From Scilla litardierei (lineage: Eukaryota; Streptophyta; Magnoliopsida; Asparagales; Asparagaceae), in contig CM061142.1 of assembly GCA_030789695.1 (NCBI GenBank), positions 40,719,375-40,783,374 of the forward strand: DNA of 64,000 nt, given 5' to 3'. The notes beneath the pieces were generated by a model. The model made no database searches. It was given only the letters and a program-made list of their open reading frames with translations, and was not told the origin of the DNA. Position 1 is the first letter of the stretch; each line of letters begins with the position of its first letter. Of this stretch, positions 22,487 through 32,989 are shown piece after piece. A program made the translations under genes and the position numbers.

Positions 22487-25400
22487 TCAGCACCTACGCA
22501 TTCCCATAGATGATAAGTGTTTGTAGAACACATCTCTGGGGATCGCCTTAGTAAGGGGATCCGCTATCATCTCATGCGTGGATATGTATCCTATGTCAAC
22601 TTCCTTCCGTTTGTCATAGTCCTTCGCAAACTTGAATCGAATGTCAATGTGTTTGATCGTACAATGAAATTTAGGATCTTTGACGTAGGCAATCGAAGCT
22701 TGACTATCACTGTATATAGGAACAGTGCTTGAGTCAGTGGCATTCGTCAGCCTGTCTAAGAATTTCCTAAGCCAAACAGCTTCTTGGACCGCCATGCTGA
22801 ATGCTACGAATTCGGCTTCCATGGTTGATAGAGCGAAGCAGGTTTGTTTCTTGCTGCTCCAGGATATTGCACCATTCCCAAGCAAGAAAACAAAGCCTGA
22901 GGTAGATCTTCGCTCGTCGAGATCACCTGCCCAATCAGCATCGGTATAGCCTTCGAGTCTCAAGGTATTGCCTTGATAGCATAACGCATAGTCCGCAGTC
23001 CCTTTGAGGTACCTTAATATCCACTTCACCGCTTTCCAGTGTGCCTGTCCTGGGTTGGATTGGTAACGGCTTACCATACCAACACCATAGCAAATGTCCG
23101 GTCTGGTACACATCATAGTGTACATCAGACTCCCGACAGCACTGGAGTATGGAACATTTTCCATAGCTTTCTTTTCTTTTGGATATTTGGGACACATTTC
23201 CAAACATAGACCCTCGCCTTTGCTTATTGGAGTATTAATTGGCTTGCAGTCCTGCATATTAAATCGTTCTAAAACTTTCTTTATATATGTCTCTTGAGAG
23301 AGAGAAAGAAGTTTCTTGGAACGATTCCTTGAGATCTTAACCCCAAGGATATATGCAGCTTCACCCATGTCTTTCATCTCAAAGACGGATGAAAGCCAAG
23401 CTTTGATATCCAAGATAAGACGCTTATCATTTCCGGCTATAAGTATGTCATCTACATAAAGAGACATAATTACATACTTGTTTTTAATCCTCTTAATATA
23501 TACGCAGTTGTCTTCGTCGAGCATGGAGAAACCATACGACAAAACGACTTCTTGAAAGTGCATATACCACTGCCTTGAGGATTGTTTAAGACCATATATG
23601 TATTTACGAAGTTTACAAACCTTATGTTTGTTTTCTTCTTGTACAAACCCGTTTGGTTGTTCCATGTAGATCTCCTCATCTAGTTCTCCGTTAAGAAAAG
23701 CAGTCTTTACATCCATCTGATGTAACTCGAGGTCCAAACAAGCCACCATTGCCAGAATTAAGCGAATGGATGTAAAACGCACGACAGGAGAGAAAGTCTC
23801 TTCGTAGTCTATTCCTTCCTGTTGCGTGAAACCTTTCGCAACAAGGCGAGCTTTATATTTCTCGATGGAGCCATCAGCCTTATGCTTGATTTTGAGAACC
23901 CACTTGTTCCCAATGGCTCTACGTCCCTTAGGTAAATCAACCAAGTCCCAGACTTGGTTTGTTTTCATGGATTGAAGTTCTTCTTCCATTGCCGCTATCC
24001 ATTTATCTTTAGCAGGGCATGTGACGGCCTGTTTGAAATTTGCAGGTTCGTTATCATCTTGTAGTAATGTCATGAATGTTTGAGGAAATTCATCCTCAAA
24101 TCTCAGAGGTGTTAGCCTCGTTCGATTACTACGTCTTGTTTGAGTTTGATCACTCCCACTTGGAATGACATCACTCCCACTTGGAATAACATCACTCCCA
24201 CTCGAAATAGGATTGGTATCGTTCGTATCATTCATTGGTGAAGTTTGAAACGTATTTTCTTCTTCACCAAGAATTCTCCCACTCGAACGTTCCGATCCTT
24301 CTTGATCCCAAGTCTCAAACAAGGATAAGTCTTGACTTATCTCACCCTGTCTTGGAAACTCGTTTTCCAAGAAGACAACATCCCTCGATTCGAATTCTAT
24401 AAGACCTCCATTGTCCTCTTGACCGACGAAAACATATCCTTTGGAGTTTTCAGCGTATCGGATTAAGATACACTTCCTCCCACGTGGCCCAAGTTTGCCA
24501 TATTTGTGAGAGGATAAATGTGCATAAGAGGCACAACCCCAAGGTTTTAGAATGCTTAAGTCTGGAGTTCTATTGTTCCATAACTCATAAGGAGTAGAAC
24601 TTACCGACTTCGAGGGTACACGGTTTAAGATGAACGCTGCCGTCAATAAAGCATCACCCCAAAAGGTGATGGGCAAATTTGCCTGAGACATCATTGATCG
24701 GACCATTTCCATCAATGTCCTATTTCTTCTTTCCGCAACACCGTTTTGTTGCGGAGTATAAGGCATAGTTATTTGATGAACTATGCCTTTTTCATCACAG
24801 AGTTCCCTAAAACTCGTTGATTGATATTCTCTACCCCGATCGGTTCGCAAGACCTTTATCTTGCGATCTAGTTGATTTTCCACTAAACTCATATAGTTTT
24901 TGAAGCAATTTAAAGCTTCATGTTTGTGGGAAATCAAATAAATGTGACCGAAACGGGTGAAGTCATCAATGAATGTGATGAAATAGGACTTCCCGCGTCT
25001 TGTCTTAACATTCATTGGACCGCAAATGTCCGAATGGATAAGCTGTAATGGAACTTCGGCCCTTGTGCCAGTTCCAAACTGCTTGCGACAAGTTTTCCCT
25101 ACAAGACAATGTTCGCAAGCTGACATTTCAACTTTTGAAACATTAGATAGCAAGCCACTTTTGGCAAGTCTATCCATTCTAGTTGGTCCAATATGACCAA
25201 GTCTTGCATGCCAACAAATGATCTCAGATTCAGAGTTAGAAGCATTTGTCAAATGGAAACTTTCATTAATGAAAGAAGAATCATCATACATTGTGTTTAA
25301 AACAATTAATCCATTACAAACATTACCAGACCCAATTAAAGAACTATTACAAACAAGGTCAACCTTTTGTTTATAGAACCTCCATTCATAATCTAAAGAC

Positions 25401-26578
25401 ATTAACATGACCACGGATACGATATTCCTTCTAATATCTGGAGCAAAGAGGACGTCGTGCAATAATAAAGTCCGGCCGTTGTCGAGAACTAGCTTGCATG
25501 TTCCGACGCCTTTGACTTCAACACGAGTGTTGTTGCCGACGTATATCCACTTTGTTCCTTGAGTTATCTTTCGATACTCTACGAAGAACCTTCTGTCCTT
25601 CGCTACGTGGTCTGTGGCCCCTGAATCAATCAACCAAAAATAGTTAGATTCAGCAAGAAACACGGAACTAGAAACACATATGTAACTAGCCCTACAAGTT
25701 ACCTTGTCACTTCCATCCGTACATGTACGGGCGAAGTGACCGTACTTGTTGCACTTAAAGCACTTGATCTTCTTCAAGTTTTTCTTCTTTGAGTGCACAT
25801 TCTTTTGCCACTTTTTGTTCTTAGTCTTCTTTGAGGTTTCTGGTTCTTGCTTTCGTTCGTTCACAAACCTTAAGCGTTTATTCTTCCGCTTATTTCCTCC
25901 ATGTGAGGAACTAGCGGCCACGTGCACTTCTGCACTTGGTTTTGCGGCTTGAATCCGCTCTTCCTCGAGTTCGAGGTGTTTCGATACATCGCTTAAAGTT
26001 TTAATGCACTCATTATGAGTGAGGTGCATTTTCATGTTATCCCAGCTATCTGGGAGTGAACGAATGACTGCTTGGATCTGCTGTTCGTCAGACAGCATAA
26101 CACCCGCATCCTTTAATTCAGATATGAGATTCGCCATGTGGCGGAGATGCTTCTTCATAGAATGATCTCGGCGCATTTTGTACGAATCAAATTGAATATT
26201 TAAGGAGCGGAGTTTGGTAACCGAAGTTCCACCAAACTTTATTTCTTGCTCAGACCATATGTCTTTGGCTAGATCAAATTCCCGAAATAGACGCATTATG
26301 TCATTGTCCATTGCGGACAGTAACGTAATACGTGCTATTTTGTTCTTTCGAGTCCAAGTCTCATAAGCTTCCCGGTCTCTCTTGTGTTGGGCCGTATTGC
26401 CCAACTCAGGTTCTTCCATTATGTTTTGGAGCATTTCAAGCACATCTTGCTCCTCCAAAACATATTGGATTTTAATTGACCAAAGTTTATAATTGTCGCC
26501 GTTGAGCTTTTCACCTTTGTTAAGCTCTGCGACAATGTTCTTAGAAGCGGTAGACATATTCGATTCAAAAAACTGCAA
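22487..26578 (-). CDS. Copia gag-pol polyprotein, full length
   Basis: One 1363-codon frame. The start may be Met1 or, more likely, Met8 (MSTASKN). Domains: copia gag about 20-200; basic linker 225-270; CCHC knuckle CFKCNKYGHFARTC 273-286; protease WLIDSGATDH with Asp318; integrase zinc site H457, H462, C488, C491; integrase core Asp517, Asp580, Glu616, the last two separated by 35 residues; linker with a short GSDVIPS repeat near 794-810; RT from about 855 with QMDVKTAFLNGEL and catalytic YVDD 1041-1044; RNase H with GYTDADWAGDL near 1210, STMEAEF near 1251 and YSDSQAS near 1289. All key residues are present and there is no stop or frameshift. The product would make particles, process itself, reverse transcribe and integrate. 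Related sequence at 61874-63991 is broken. Confidence 0.96.
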   Translation of the reverse strand: MQFFESNMSTASKNIVAELNKGEKLNGDNYKLWSIKIQYVLEEQDVLEMLQNIMEEPELGNTAQHKRDREAYETWTRKNKIARITLLSAMDNDIMRLFREFDLAKDIWSEQEIKFGGTSVTKLRSLNIQFDSYKMRRDHSMKKHLRHMANLISELKDAGVMLSDEQQIQAVIRSLPDSWDNMKMHLTHNECIKTLSDVSKHLELEEERIQAAKPSAEVHVAASSSHGGNKRKNKRLRFVNERKQEPETSKKTKNKKWQKNVHSKKKNLKKIKCFKCNKYGHFARTCTDGSDKVTCRASYICVSSSVFLAESNYFWLIDSGATDHVAKDRRFFVEYRKITQGTKWIYVGNNTRVEVKGVGTCKLVLDNGRTLLLHDVLFAPDIRRNIVSVVMLMSLDYEWRFYKQKVDLVCNSSLIGSGNVCNGLIVLNTMYDDSSFINESFHLTNASNSESEIICWHARLGHIGPTRMDRLAKSGLLSNVSKVEMSACEHCLVGKTCRKQFGTGTRAEVPLQLIHSDICGPMNVKTRRGKSYFITFIDDFTRFGHIYLISHKHEALNCFKNYMSLVENQLDRKIKVLRTDRGREYQSTSFRELCDEKGIVHQITMPYTPQQNGVAERRNRTLMEMVRSMMSQANLPITFWGDALLTAAFILNRVPSKSVSSTPYELWNNRTPDLSILKPWGCASYAHLSSHKYGKLGPRGRKCILIRYAENSKGYVFVGQEDNGGLIEFESRDVVFLENEFPRQGEISQDLSLFETWDQEGSERSSGRILGEEENTFQTSPMNDTNDTNPISSGSDVIPSGSDVIPSGSDQTQTRRSNRTRLTPLRFEDEFPQTFMTLLQDDNEPANFKQAVTCPAKDKWIAAMEEELQSMKTNQVWDLVDLPKGRRAIGNKWVLKIKHKADGSIEKYKARLVAKGFTQQEGIDYEETFSPVVRFTSIRLILAMVACLDLELHQMDVKTAFLNGELDEEIYMEQPNGFVQEENKHKVCKLRKYIYGLKQSSRQWYMHFQEVVLSYGFSMLDEDNCVYIKRIKNKYVIMSLYVDDILIAGNDKRLILDIKAWLSSVFEMKDMGEAAYILGVKISRNRSKKLLSLSQETYIKKVLERFNMQDCKPINTPISKGEGLCLEMCPKYPKEKKAMENVPYSSAVGSLMYTMMCTRPDICYGVGMVSRYQSNPGQAHWKAVKWILRYLKGTADYALCYQGNTLRLEGYTDADWAGDLDERRSTSGFVFLLGNGAISWSSKKQTCFALSTMEAEFVAFSMAVQEAVWLRKFLDRLTNATDSSTVPIYSDSQASIAYVKDPKFHCTIKHIDIRFKFAKDYDKRKEVDIGYISTHEMIADPLTKAIPRDVFYKHLSSMGMRRC

Positions 26579-27017
26579 AGAAAATGAAAAACACGATCAA
26601 AATTCTATGCATAAAGTTTCGATTCTTTAAACACTTGATAAGTTCCTTGGATGCGTTGAAATGTTACTCTAGAATCGAGAAGTTCACTATGTTCCCAACT
26701 ACCATCTAGAAGTAACTTTCAAAGTATCCCTCTTACTTATCTTAAGTAAAAAGAAATCAGAAATGATACCCGTATGGTACCAGCAGCGGAAAAATACTTT
26801 TGAAAAAACATATCTTTCAAAATAGAATAGGTGACAGTTTGCGCAAAGAATTTTAGCGCAACAATTGCCAAGCCACGAGACCTGTTCTACACACCCATGG
26901 GTTAGATAACCATGGCCGGATCGTGGTAGGACTTGGAATTCTAAATTGCGCTATCCCGATTAAGGACGGGACATAACCTATTTGAAAATACCTTTTTCAA
27001 AAAAATTTGAAAACACA

Positions 27018-27212
27018 TTGGCTAATCTCCGTAGAGTAGAGCACAACGTTATAAGTTCATTGGCTAATCTCCGTAGAGTAGAGCACAATGACATGGCTAA
27101 TCTCGCATGAAGTAGAGCATTACGGCTAATCTTCAAGGAGTAGAGCACTACAGCTAATCTCGCATGAAGTAGAGCACTATGGCTAATCTTCAAGGAGTAG
27201 AGCACTATGGAC
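27018..27212. repeat. Tandem repeats of about 30 bp (GGCTAATCT...GTAGAGCAC)
   Basis: About seven copies of GGCTAATCT(C/T)...AGTAGAGCA occur in two sub-types, with CCGTAG, GCATGA or TCAAGG in the middle. They lie in the copia leader between GGCC block and gag. Confidence 0.85.
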
Positions 27213-27317
27213 ACCCCGTATGGGCTAGTCGGCACGTTCAAATTCGACCAAGGCCTTCTGCCGGATTGGTCGACCAAAACAACAAAATTGGTCGACCAAT
27301 AATTTGGTCTTCAACTT

Positions 27318-27635
27318 CTCTCGGCCAGGGCCTCTGCCCTGGCCGAGGCTTGGCCAATGGCCGGCCAGGGCCTCTGCCCTGGCCGGCCAGGGGGCCCTGG
27401 CCCCTCGGCCAGGGCCTCTGCCCTGGCCTCTGCCAGGGCCGGCCATGCCCTGGCCGAGGCCAGGGCACCGGCCCTGGCCACTGCAAGGGCCGGCCAGGCC
27501 GGCAGGCCGTGGCCGAGGCCGGCCATTGCCGGCCTGGCCTTGGCCGGCCATGGCTTGGCCATGGCCGGTCATGGCCAAGGCCATTTGGCATTGGCCGGCC
27601 ATGGCCCCTTTGGCCATGGCCGGCCACCCCCTTTG
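27318..27635. repeat. GGCC-dense low-complexity block
   Basis: Dozens of GGCC tetranucleotides lie within about 320 bp, with nested self-complementary stretches such as GGCCAGGGC ... GCCCTGGCC separated by 4 nt. Long frames on both strands result from this composition and do not look coding. In RNA it would fold strongly. Confidence 0.85.
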
Positions 27636-28094
27636 AATGGGGTTGCCGCACACACTCCTCCCCCTTGATGGGGTGGTCGCCGGTGGTTATTGGCCGTAGC
27701 CAACCCCCTCCGCTTGGGGAGGGGGGGTGCATGGCCTTCATAGCCCATTTGGCCATGGTGCACATGCACCAAATTTCATCTTTCCCGATGGAAATAACTA
27801 CCACCTTCTTCCTCGATGAAGCACCCGTTCGTCGAGAAATTAGTTATTTCCTAATAGCCGTGTGCCAAAAATGAATAACATACTACGTGAACGGTCGGTT
27901 CTTCCCGTCACGGAGAGTTCCTACCATATCCGTAATGATAGGAGACCCTAACGTGAAAAGAACAACCGCTGCGTTCTCTCCGTCACGAAGTGTTCCTACC
28001 ATATCCATAATGGTAGGAGACCCATTCGTGAAAAAAGACAACGACTCGTTCATAGTTTCGACGGGGCGGCGGTTTGACTGGGGCGAACCCGTAT

Positions 28095-28108
28095 GGCTCT
28101 GATACCAA
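28095..28108 (-). promoter_or_regulatory. tRNA-iMet primer binding site of the Tork-like copia
   Basis: In element sense TTGGTATCAGAGCC follows the 5' LTR directly; TGGTATCAGAGC is complementary to the 3' end of plant initiator tRNA-Met. It primes minus-strand cDNA. Confidence 0.95.
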
Positions 28109-28713
28109 TGTAGGATCCTGCCAAAACAGAGTTAGGATCGATAAATAAAGTTGAGACTTACGCTTGCGTATGCGGCACGGTAGTCTCGGAACTTTGCCTT
28201 CGGATTCGCCACGACGGATCGAGTCTTCTCACGAACGGAGTAAGGCTAATAAATCCACAATCTAAATCTCTACTTTAGATTAAGAACTTGGATAGAGGGA
28301 GAGGAAGTATTTCGGCAGAGCTTCGCTAGAATGAAAATGGATGCAAGAATGCCATGCAAAAGTGTAAGAAATGGCTTACCCTTGGGTCTTATTTATAGCC
28401 CCCAAGGTAGTTATTTTAGGGTAAATTGTTCCTTTGGAACAATTTAATTAAGGTGTACCATGATACATGGCACATTATAAGCTTAAGTTGTACCATATGC
28501 ATGGTACAACATAAGCTTAAGATATTCCCCCTTTTATTAGCCATATGTCGCATGCACTTATGCATATATAATGCGACTTTCCTACTCATCCAGAGATCCT
28601 CTCCGCAAGGGAACATATTACCTTTGCGCACGACTTCGTGTGCGTGACATTCGAGGTACGTATTCCCTCGTACATCCCCTACAAGGGTGTACTAACGTCT
28701 TCCATATCCAACA
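28109..28713 (-). repeat. 5' LTR of the Tork-like copia
   Basis: 605 bp, partner of 20828-21431, with TATAAATA (minus) and the same two hairpins in U3. It drives transcription of the element. Confidence 0.95.
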
Positions 28714-29238
28714 GGCGGGTCTTTGAGGAGCCCGCCAGACAGGGTCGCCTCCATTACTTCGGCAAGGGGGCGTTGAGCCGGGTGTAATGTACCACTTCAT
28801 GCGCTCTCTGGCCCGTCTCTTGGAGCAGGGTTTCTGGGAGAAAATAACCCCCTCAAAGGTCCGGGGTGGTCTTGCACTCGGAGACTCCCCTGGTCACGCC
28901 CTCAGGGACGGTCTGGTTCACGACCCATGTTATGGTCATGGTCGCGGACTCGGGGGTGCTCATCTCGCCTCGGCAGCTCACTGGGCCTAGCTTCGACACG
29001 GGGAGCTATGGCGATGGGGGCCTTCTGCACCGTCCCCAGGGCCTCCTCGCTCAGCATAAACTTCTCTGCTCGAGCGTAGAGGTCTGGGAGGTTGGCGGGC
29101 GGTTCTCGGAGCAGCGACTTGTGAAGGCTTCTGTTTGCCAGTCCCTTCTTGAAGGATGCCATGAGGAGCTCATCACCACAGCTCGTCACCCCGAGTCGCT
29201 CTTTGTTGAAGCGCTGGAGGAAGTTACGGATGGTCTCC
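28714..29238 (-). pseudogene. Tat-lineage gag, C-terminal part of the capsid domain
   Basis: Minus-strand codons ETIRNFLQRFNKERL, MASFKKGLANRSLHKSLL and NLPDLYARAEKFM are typical of retrotransposon gag, followed by an Arg/Pro/Asp-rich tail. The N-terminal half lies at 48903-49541 and is separated by the Athila-like insertion; the frame joins across the tctcc duplication. The right-to-left reading leads toward the protease island at 20827, cut by the copia at 28713. Confidence 0.85.
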
Positions 29239-31044
29239 TGATCGCTCCGGAATGTGACCCAAAGAACGGTTGTAGTTTTACCGCAAGCGCACGGTATAGC
29301 GACGAGCGGGTTATCGAACACAGGGAGGACGAATGACCGTGCTTGTTCTAATCAACCTGGTTATTTAAGAAGAGAGAAATTTGTCTTTGGCGATCCTGTC
29401 ACAATCGTCAGACAAAGTATGGAAATATCAAATCAAATAAAGGACGTCTAGGGATTGGGGAATTCCCGCTACTCACCGTATCTCGTCAATGTGGTTCATC
29501 GGTATCAAAATTGCTAGAATAAGATTTTGGATGAACTAGTTGCAACTGGATGTAGAACCAAGCTCACGCTCTCGCGCTGTTGCCGGTCTATAGCTATCCT
29601 AGGTTCGGGTCCAATCTCTTGCAAACCCTAGCCTAGGGAAGCTAGCATTAGGATCAACATCATCGTTCAATCGCGCACCGAGCCCAATCTCTTGCAAACT
29701 CGGCCCACGACCTAGGTTGGGATAGTTCCTACCCATCCAATCTCTTGCAAACGGGTATCGGCACGGAATTGCAACCGGGAACCCTAGTATAGATCCAATC
29801 TCTTGCAAACCGATACTACGGAAATTCGATTCCAACCCAATTCGGATTTCTAGGGTTTCCTATCGAATTGAGATCCAATCTCTTGCAAATCCCAATCGAT
29901 ATGAATACCTAGCCATCCGTAGTAAATCGCTCCCAAACTAATCCCTAATAGCAATTCTAGCAAAATTTCTACCAATTCATCACAAATATGAAATTGGGCT
30001 TGTAGGGTTCATCCCCACGCCCCAAGACGTGGAGACTACTCACAATTCATAGCACAAACACAAAAATAATCAATGAAATAAACAAGAGAATTCATCACAA
30101 TATTGAGATAAGCAATAAAAATAGAATTTTTAGAGAAGAGAGAGGCAAACCAATTGAGTTCTTCAAATAATTCAACAAAAAATCAACTTTTGTCTCCTCT
30201 CCAATCACAAGAATAAAGCTAAAAAGTTAATCTAAAAAGCTGCAAAAATCTAAGAGAAAGCTCTCCTAAACTAGGGTAAAAAAAGGGGTTAAATACCCCC
30301 CAAAATCGTCCAAAAACTGTGACCAAAATACCCCTGCGCAGCCTGAAATCCGCAATTTTCGCTACAAGCAGCGCGTCGCACTCGGCCGAGTGACAAAAGT
30401 CGCTCGGCCGAGTGAGAAACCCAGTAAATTTTGATCTTTAGGGGTCTTGACTTCGGGGGAGGCTCGGCCGAGTGAGTTGTCGTCACTCGGCCGATGGCTT
30501 CTTGGTACTCGGGCAGTCGGGATTATCCACTCGGCCGAATGGGTCTTCTGAAGCTCAGGCAGCCGAAAAACAGTAAGTTGGCAATTTTTGAATGGCTTCG
30601 TCTGGGCGCCACTCGGGCAGACGGGATCTTGTCACTCGGCTGATGTGGTCTCCGTCGCTCGGCCGAGTGCACATATGAATCGTGTCTGATCTGGTCGGCC
30701 GAGCGGTGTCTCGCTGGTCGGCCGAGTGACTCCTTCACTCGGCCGAGTGGGACACCAAAAATGCCCAAACGGCTTGTTTTGGCCTCCTCGTCGCTCCTGC
30801 GACGTTCTTTCTTCTTTCGCTCCTCTCCAACAGCAAAATACCCCTCGGGGAGGTCGTCGGTGACACTCTGGAGTAGGCGTATCTCGAGATCACTCCAAAT
30901 CGCTCCAAATCACCTGAAATACGACAAAAACAACAAATCGTGAAAAGCGTCGCAATAACGTCGATATATCGTGAAAAACATGATTTGGGCGATCCAAATG
31001 GCATGCAAACATGCGGAAAAAAAGTGTAAAATAAGGAGTGATCA
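29239..31044 (-). repeat. 3' LTR of the Athila-like element
   Basis: Begins TGATCACTCC in element sense. The U3 has ACTCGGCCGAGT-type palindromes at about 30380-30748 and TATTTAA at 30289-30295. The far part contains a CCAATCTCTTGCAAA motif repeated about six times (29609-29888). Confidence 0.93.
30380..30748. repeat. Cluster of ACTCGGCCGAGT palindromes in the Athila LTR U3
   Basis: About ten perfect or near copies of (C)ACTCGGCCGAGTG occur, with half forms such as ACTCGGGCAG. The cluster lies about 85-450 bp upstream of the TATTTAA box on the minus strand. It is repeated in the other LTR at about 48225-48610. Confidence 0.9.
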
Positions 31045-31058
31045 AAATCCCCCAAGCT
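31045..31058 (-). promoter_or_regulatory. Polypurine tract of the Athila-like element
   Basis: In element sense TAAGCTTGGGGGATTT lies directly before the 3' LTR start TGATCACTCC. AAGCTTGGGGGA is the usual Athila form. Confidence 0.85.
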
Positions 31059-32989
31059 TACCTCTTACTCGTCCTCGAGGAAGATAAGTAAAAGGCGAAC
31101 CCGGTGGATTCGGAAAACGAAAACGGCGAAAATGAAAAATGAAAAACGGAGAAGAATGAAAAACAAAATAAAAATAAAGAAGAAAGAAAGAAGCGAAGAG
31201 GTAAGCTGCTAGATCATTTTCTCAGGACGTGGGTTCCGCTTACTCAAATAGCATGCACTGAATGAGAAATACATGTCAAAGAGTTTTATTTTGATATCAT
31301 AGTATAATAATGCAAATAGAAACAAAAAACCCACAAACAACGATATAATCATGAAAAACGGAATAATTTTAGAATTAACATCGTCTGAATCATCTAAAGC
31401 GGTATACAAATCGCAGATTACACACTTTTCAATTGAATGCTTTCTATGAGGAGTATAAGAGTATCACACAATAGAATAGAGAGAATAGAAAAGTGTGGAT
31501 TTCATGATATGAGTGCTAGGCTTAGATTTCTGGATTTCGTATAAAGTGTGGATTTCACCGAGTATAGAATATTACTTAGCCTAGGTTGTCGTGTAACGTC
31601 AAGTAGTCACTCTCTCACACATCAATGGATTCTCTCCCCCAAGCTTATCTATAAGCATGGTGGCATAAAAATTTTTTACATCCCCATTTCTATAAAGCTC
31701 CAAAAGTAATAAAAATGAACACGAAAAGAGAGAAGAGAGAAAGAAAGTGAGATGGGATCTTTTATTGAGGATTTTTCCTCTTTCCTTTTTCCTTTTGCTC
31801 TTTTTTTTCTCTTTTTTTAACATATATACACAATGATCCCAACTCAAAGAGAGATAATGATATACAAGAATATTTTCTCTTTTTTTTTGTTTGGGAAATT
31901 TGGAGCTAGGAATTAATAGCGGGGGAAATGCCATATAATAGAATCGCTAAGGGGAGATTCACCAATGATTTTAATAGTAGAGAAATGATGTTCAAGATTT
32001 GTGGAGAAAGAAATAAATATATCTCTCGGTTCACTCTATAAGACATGCACGACAACTTCAGCAGGGTAATCTAATCTACTCAGTTTCGATCATAAAAAAG
32101 CTAACTAATCCAGATTTATCATAGCTAACATCATTCAATCATCCTGAAGTGAAATGTACAATTCATGCATATAGAAGTGATATAGGAAAAGAAATCGGTA
32201 CTCCAGATATAAGCATTCAATGCGTGAATCTTGGCGTGTTTTCTGTGATAGCATACATATGAATATTCAGACTCAGCTAATAATAAAATTTCATCCATTT
32301 TCATGTGGAAAAAGTATGGGTTACTATCTCTAGATGCAAGGCAAGTCATAGCATATGATATCAGAAATAAAGTCCAAGACATGACAAATAAAGCATGCAA
32401 ATAGAGTAAGCTAACTCCACGTCATCATCATCACAGAAAAGTCATCTCTAGCATGAGATGAAAAGAAAAAAAGGAAATAAAGATAAAGGGAAAATAGAAC
32501 TATTTACAATGCGGCACACAGAAAAATAGGAAAAACGTGATGCATGGTAAAATAAAAAGAAAAATGATGAAAATAAGTGCAAAAGCGGAAAATGGTGTGA
32601 AAAACTAAAAATAAAGGTGGCAAATCGAAAAAGAACGTGAGAACTCACTCCCCCAAGCTAAATGGCACAGTGTCCTCAATGTGCAAAGTGTGGCACACCG
32701 AGAGACAAGTAATGTGAGGGGTAAGTGAGGATGCATGCATGATGAAAGGAAAAAAATAATGAAACGGAAAAGATGATGCGGACATGATGAATGCAGAAAT
32801 AGGAGTGATACAGATATATAGGTGTGGCACCAAAAACTCTCCCTCTCTCCCAAAAAAGATATAAAAAGATATATATAGAAAATGCGTATCAGAGAAACAG
32901 TGAGGGGAGGGGGGGTGGACAAAAGTGCATCAGGACCCAGCAGAGACGGGCAGCACAACGGCAAAAAGAAGCGATGGCATCAAGAGTGC
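31059..32989 (-). other. AT-rich 3' noncoding region of the Athila-like element
   Basis: About 1.9 kb lie between the third ORF and the polypurine tract, A/G- and A/T-rich, with no conserved frame. Two extra copies of the purine tract occur here: AAGCTTGGGGGAG at 31634-31647 and TAGCTTGGGGGAG at 32647-32661 (minus). Confidence 0.7.

Larger units (their letters stand above)
26579..28094 (-). other. Long repeat-rich leader of the Tork-like copia
   Basis: About 1.5 kb separate the primer site from gag. It holds three unusual blocks listed separately: a tandem of about 30 bp, a GGCC-dense block, and a pair of repeats of about 75 bp near 27890-28035 built around TCCTACCATATCC and AGGAGACCC. No convincing coding frame is present. 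Confidence 0.8.
20828..28713 (-). mobile_element. Intact Tork-like Ty1/copia retrotransposon
   Basis: 7886 bp with LTRs 20828-21431 and 28109-28713, TG...CA ends, and a perfect 5-bp target duplication ggcgg (20823-20827 and 28714-28718). The LTRs differ by about five substitutions and one indel, roughly 99% identity, so insertion is recent. It has an iMet primer site, a purine tract, a 1.5-kb leader and one uninterrupted 1363-aa gag-pol frame. It splits the Tat element between gag and protease. This is the only element in the window that looks autonomous. Assignment to the Tork group is from the look of gag and integrase and is less certain than copia. Confidence 0.95.

Noticed and set aside
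27179..27874. Long open frames on both strands through the GGCC block
   Set aside because: They exist because GGCC repeats lack stop codons; the products are low-complexity Gly/Pro/Ala/Trp strings with no domain, and they overlap each other.
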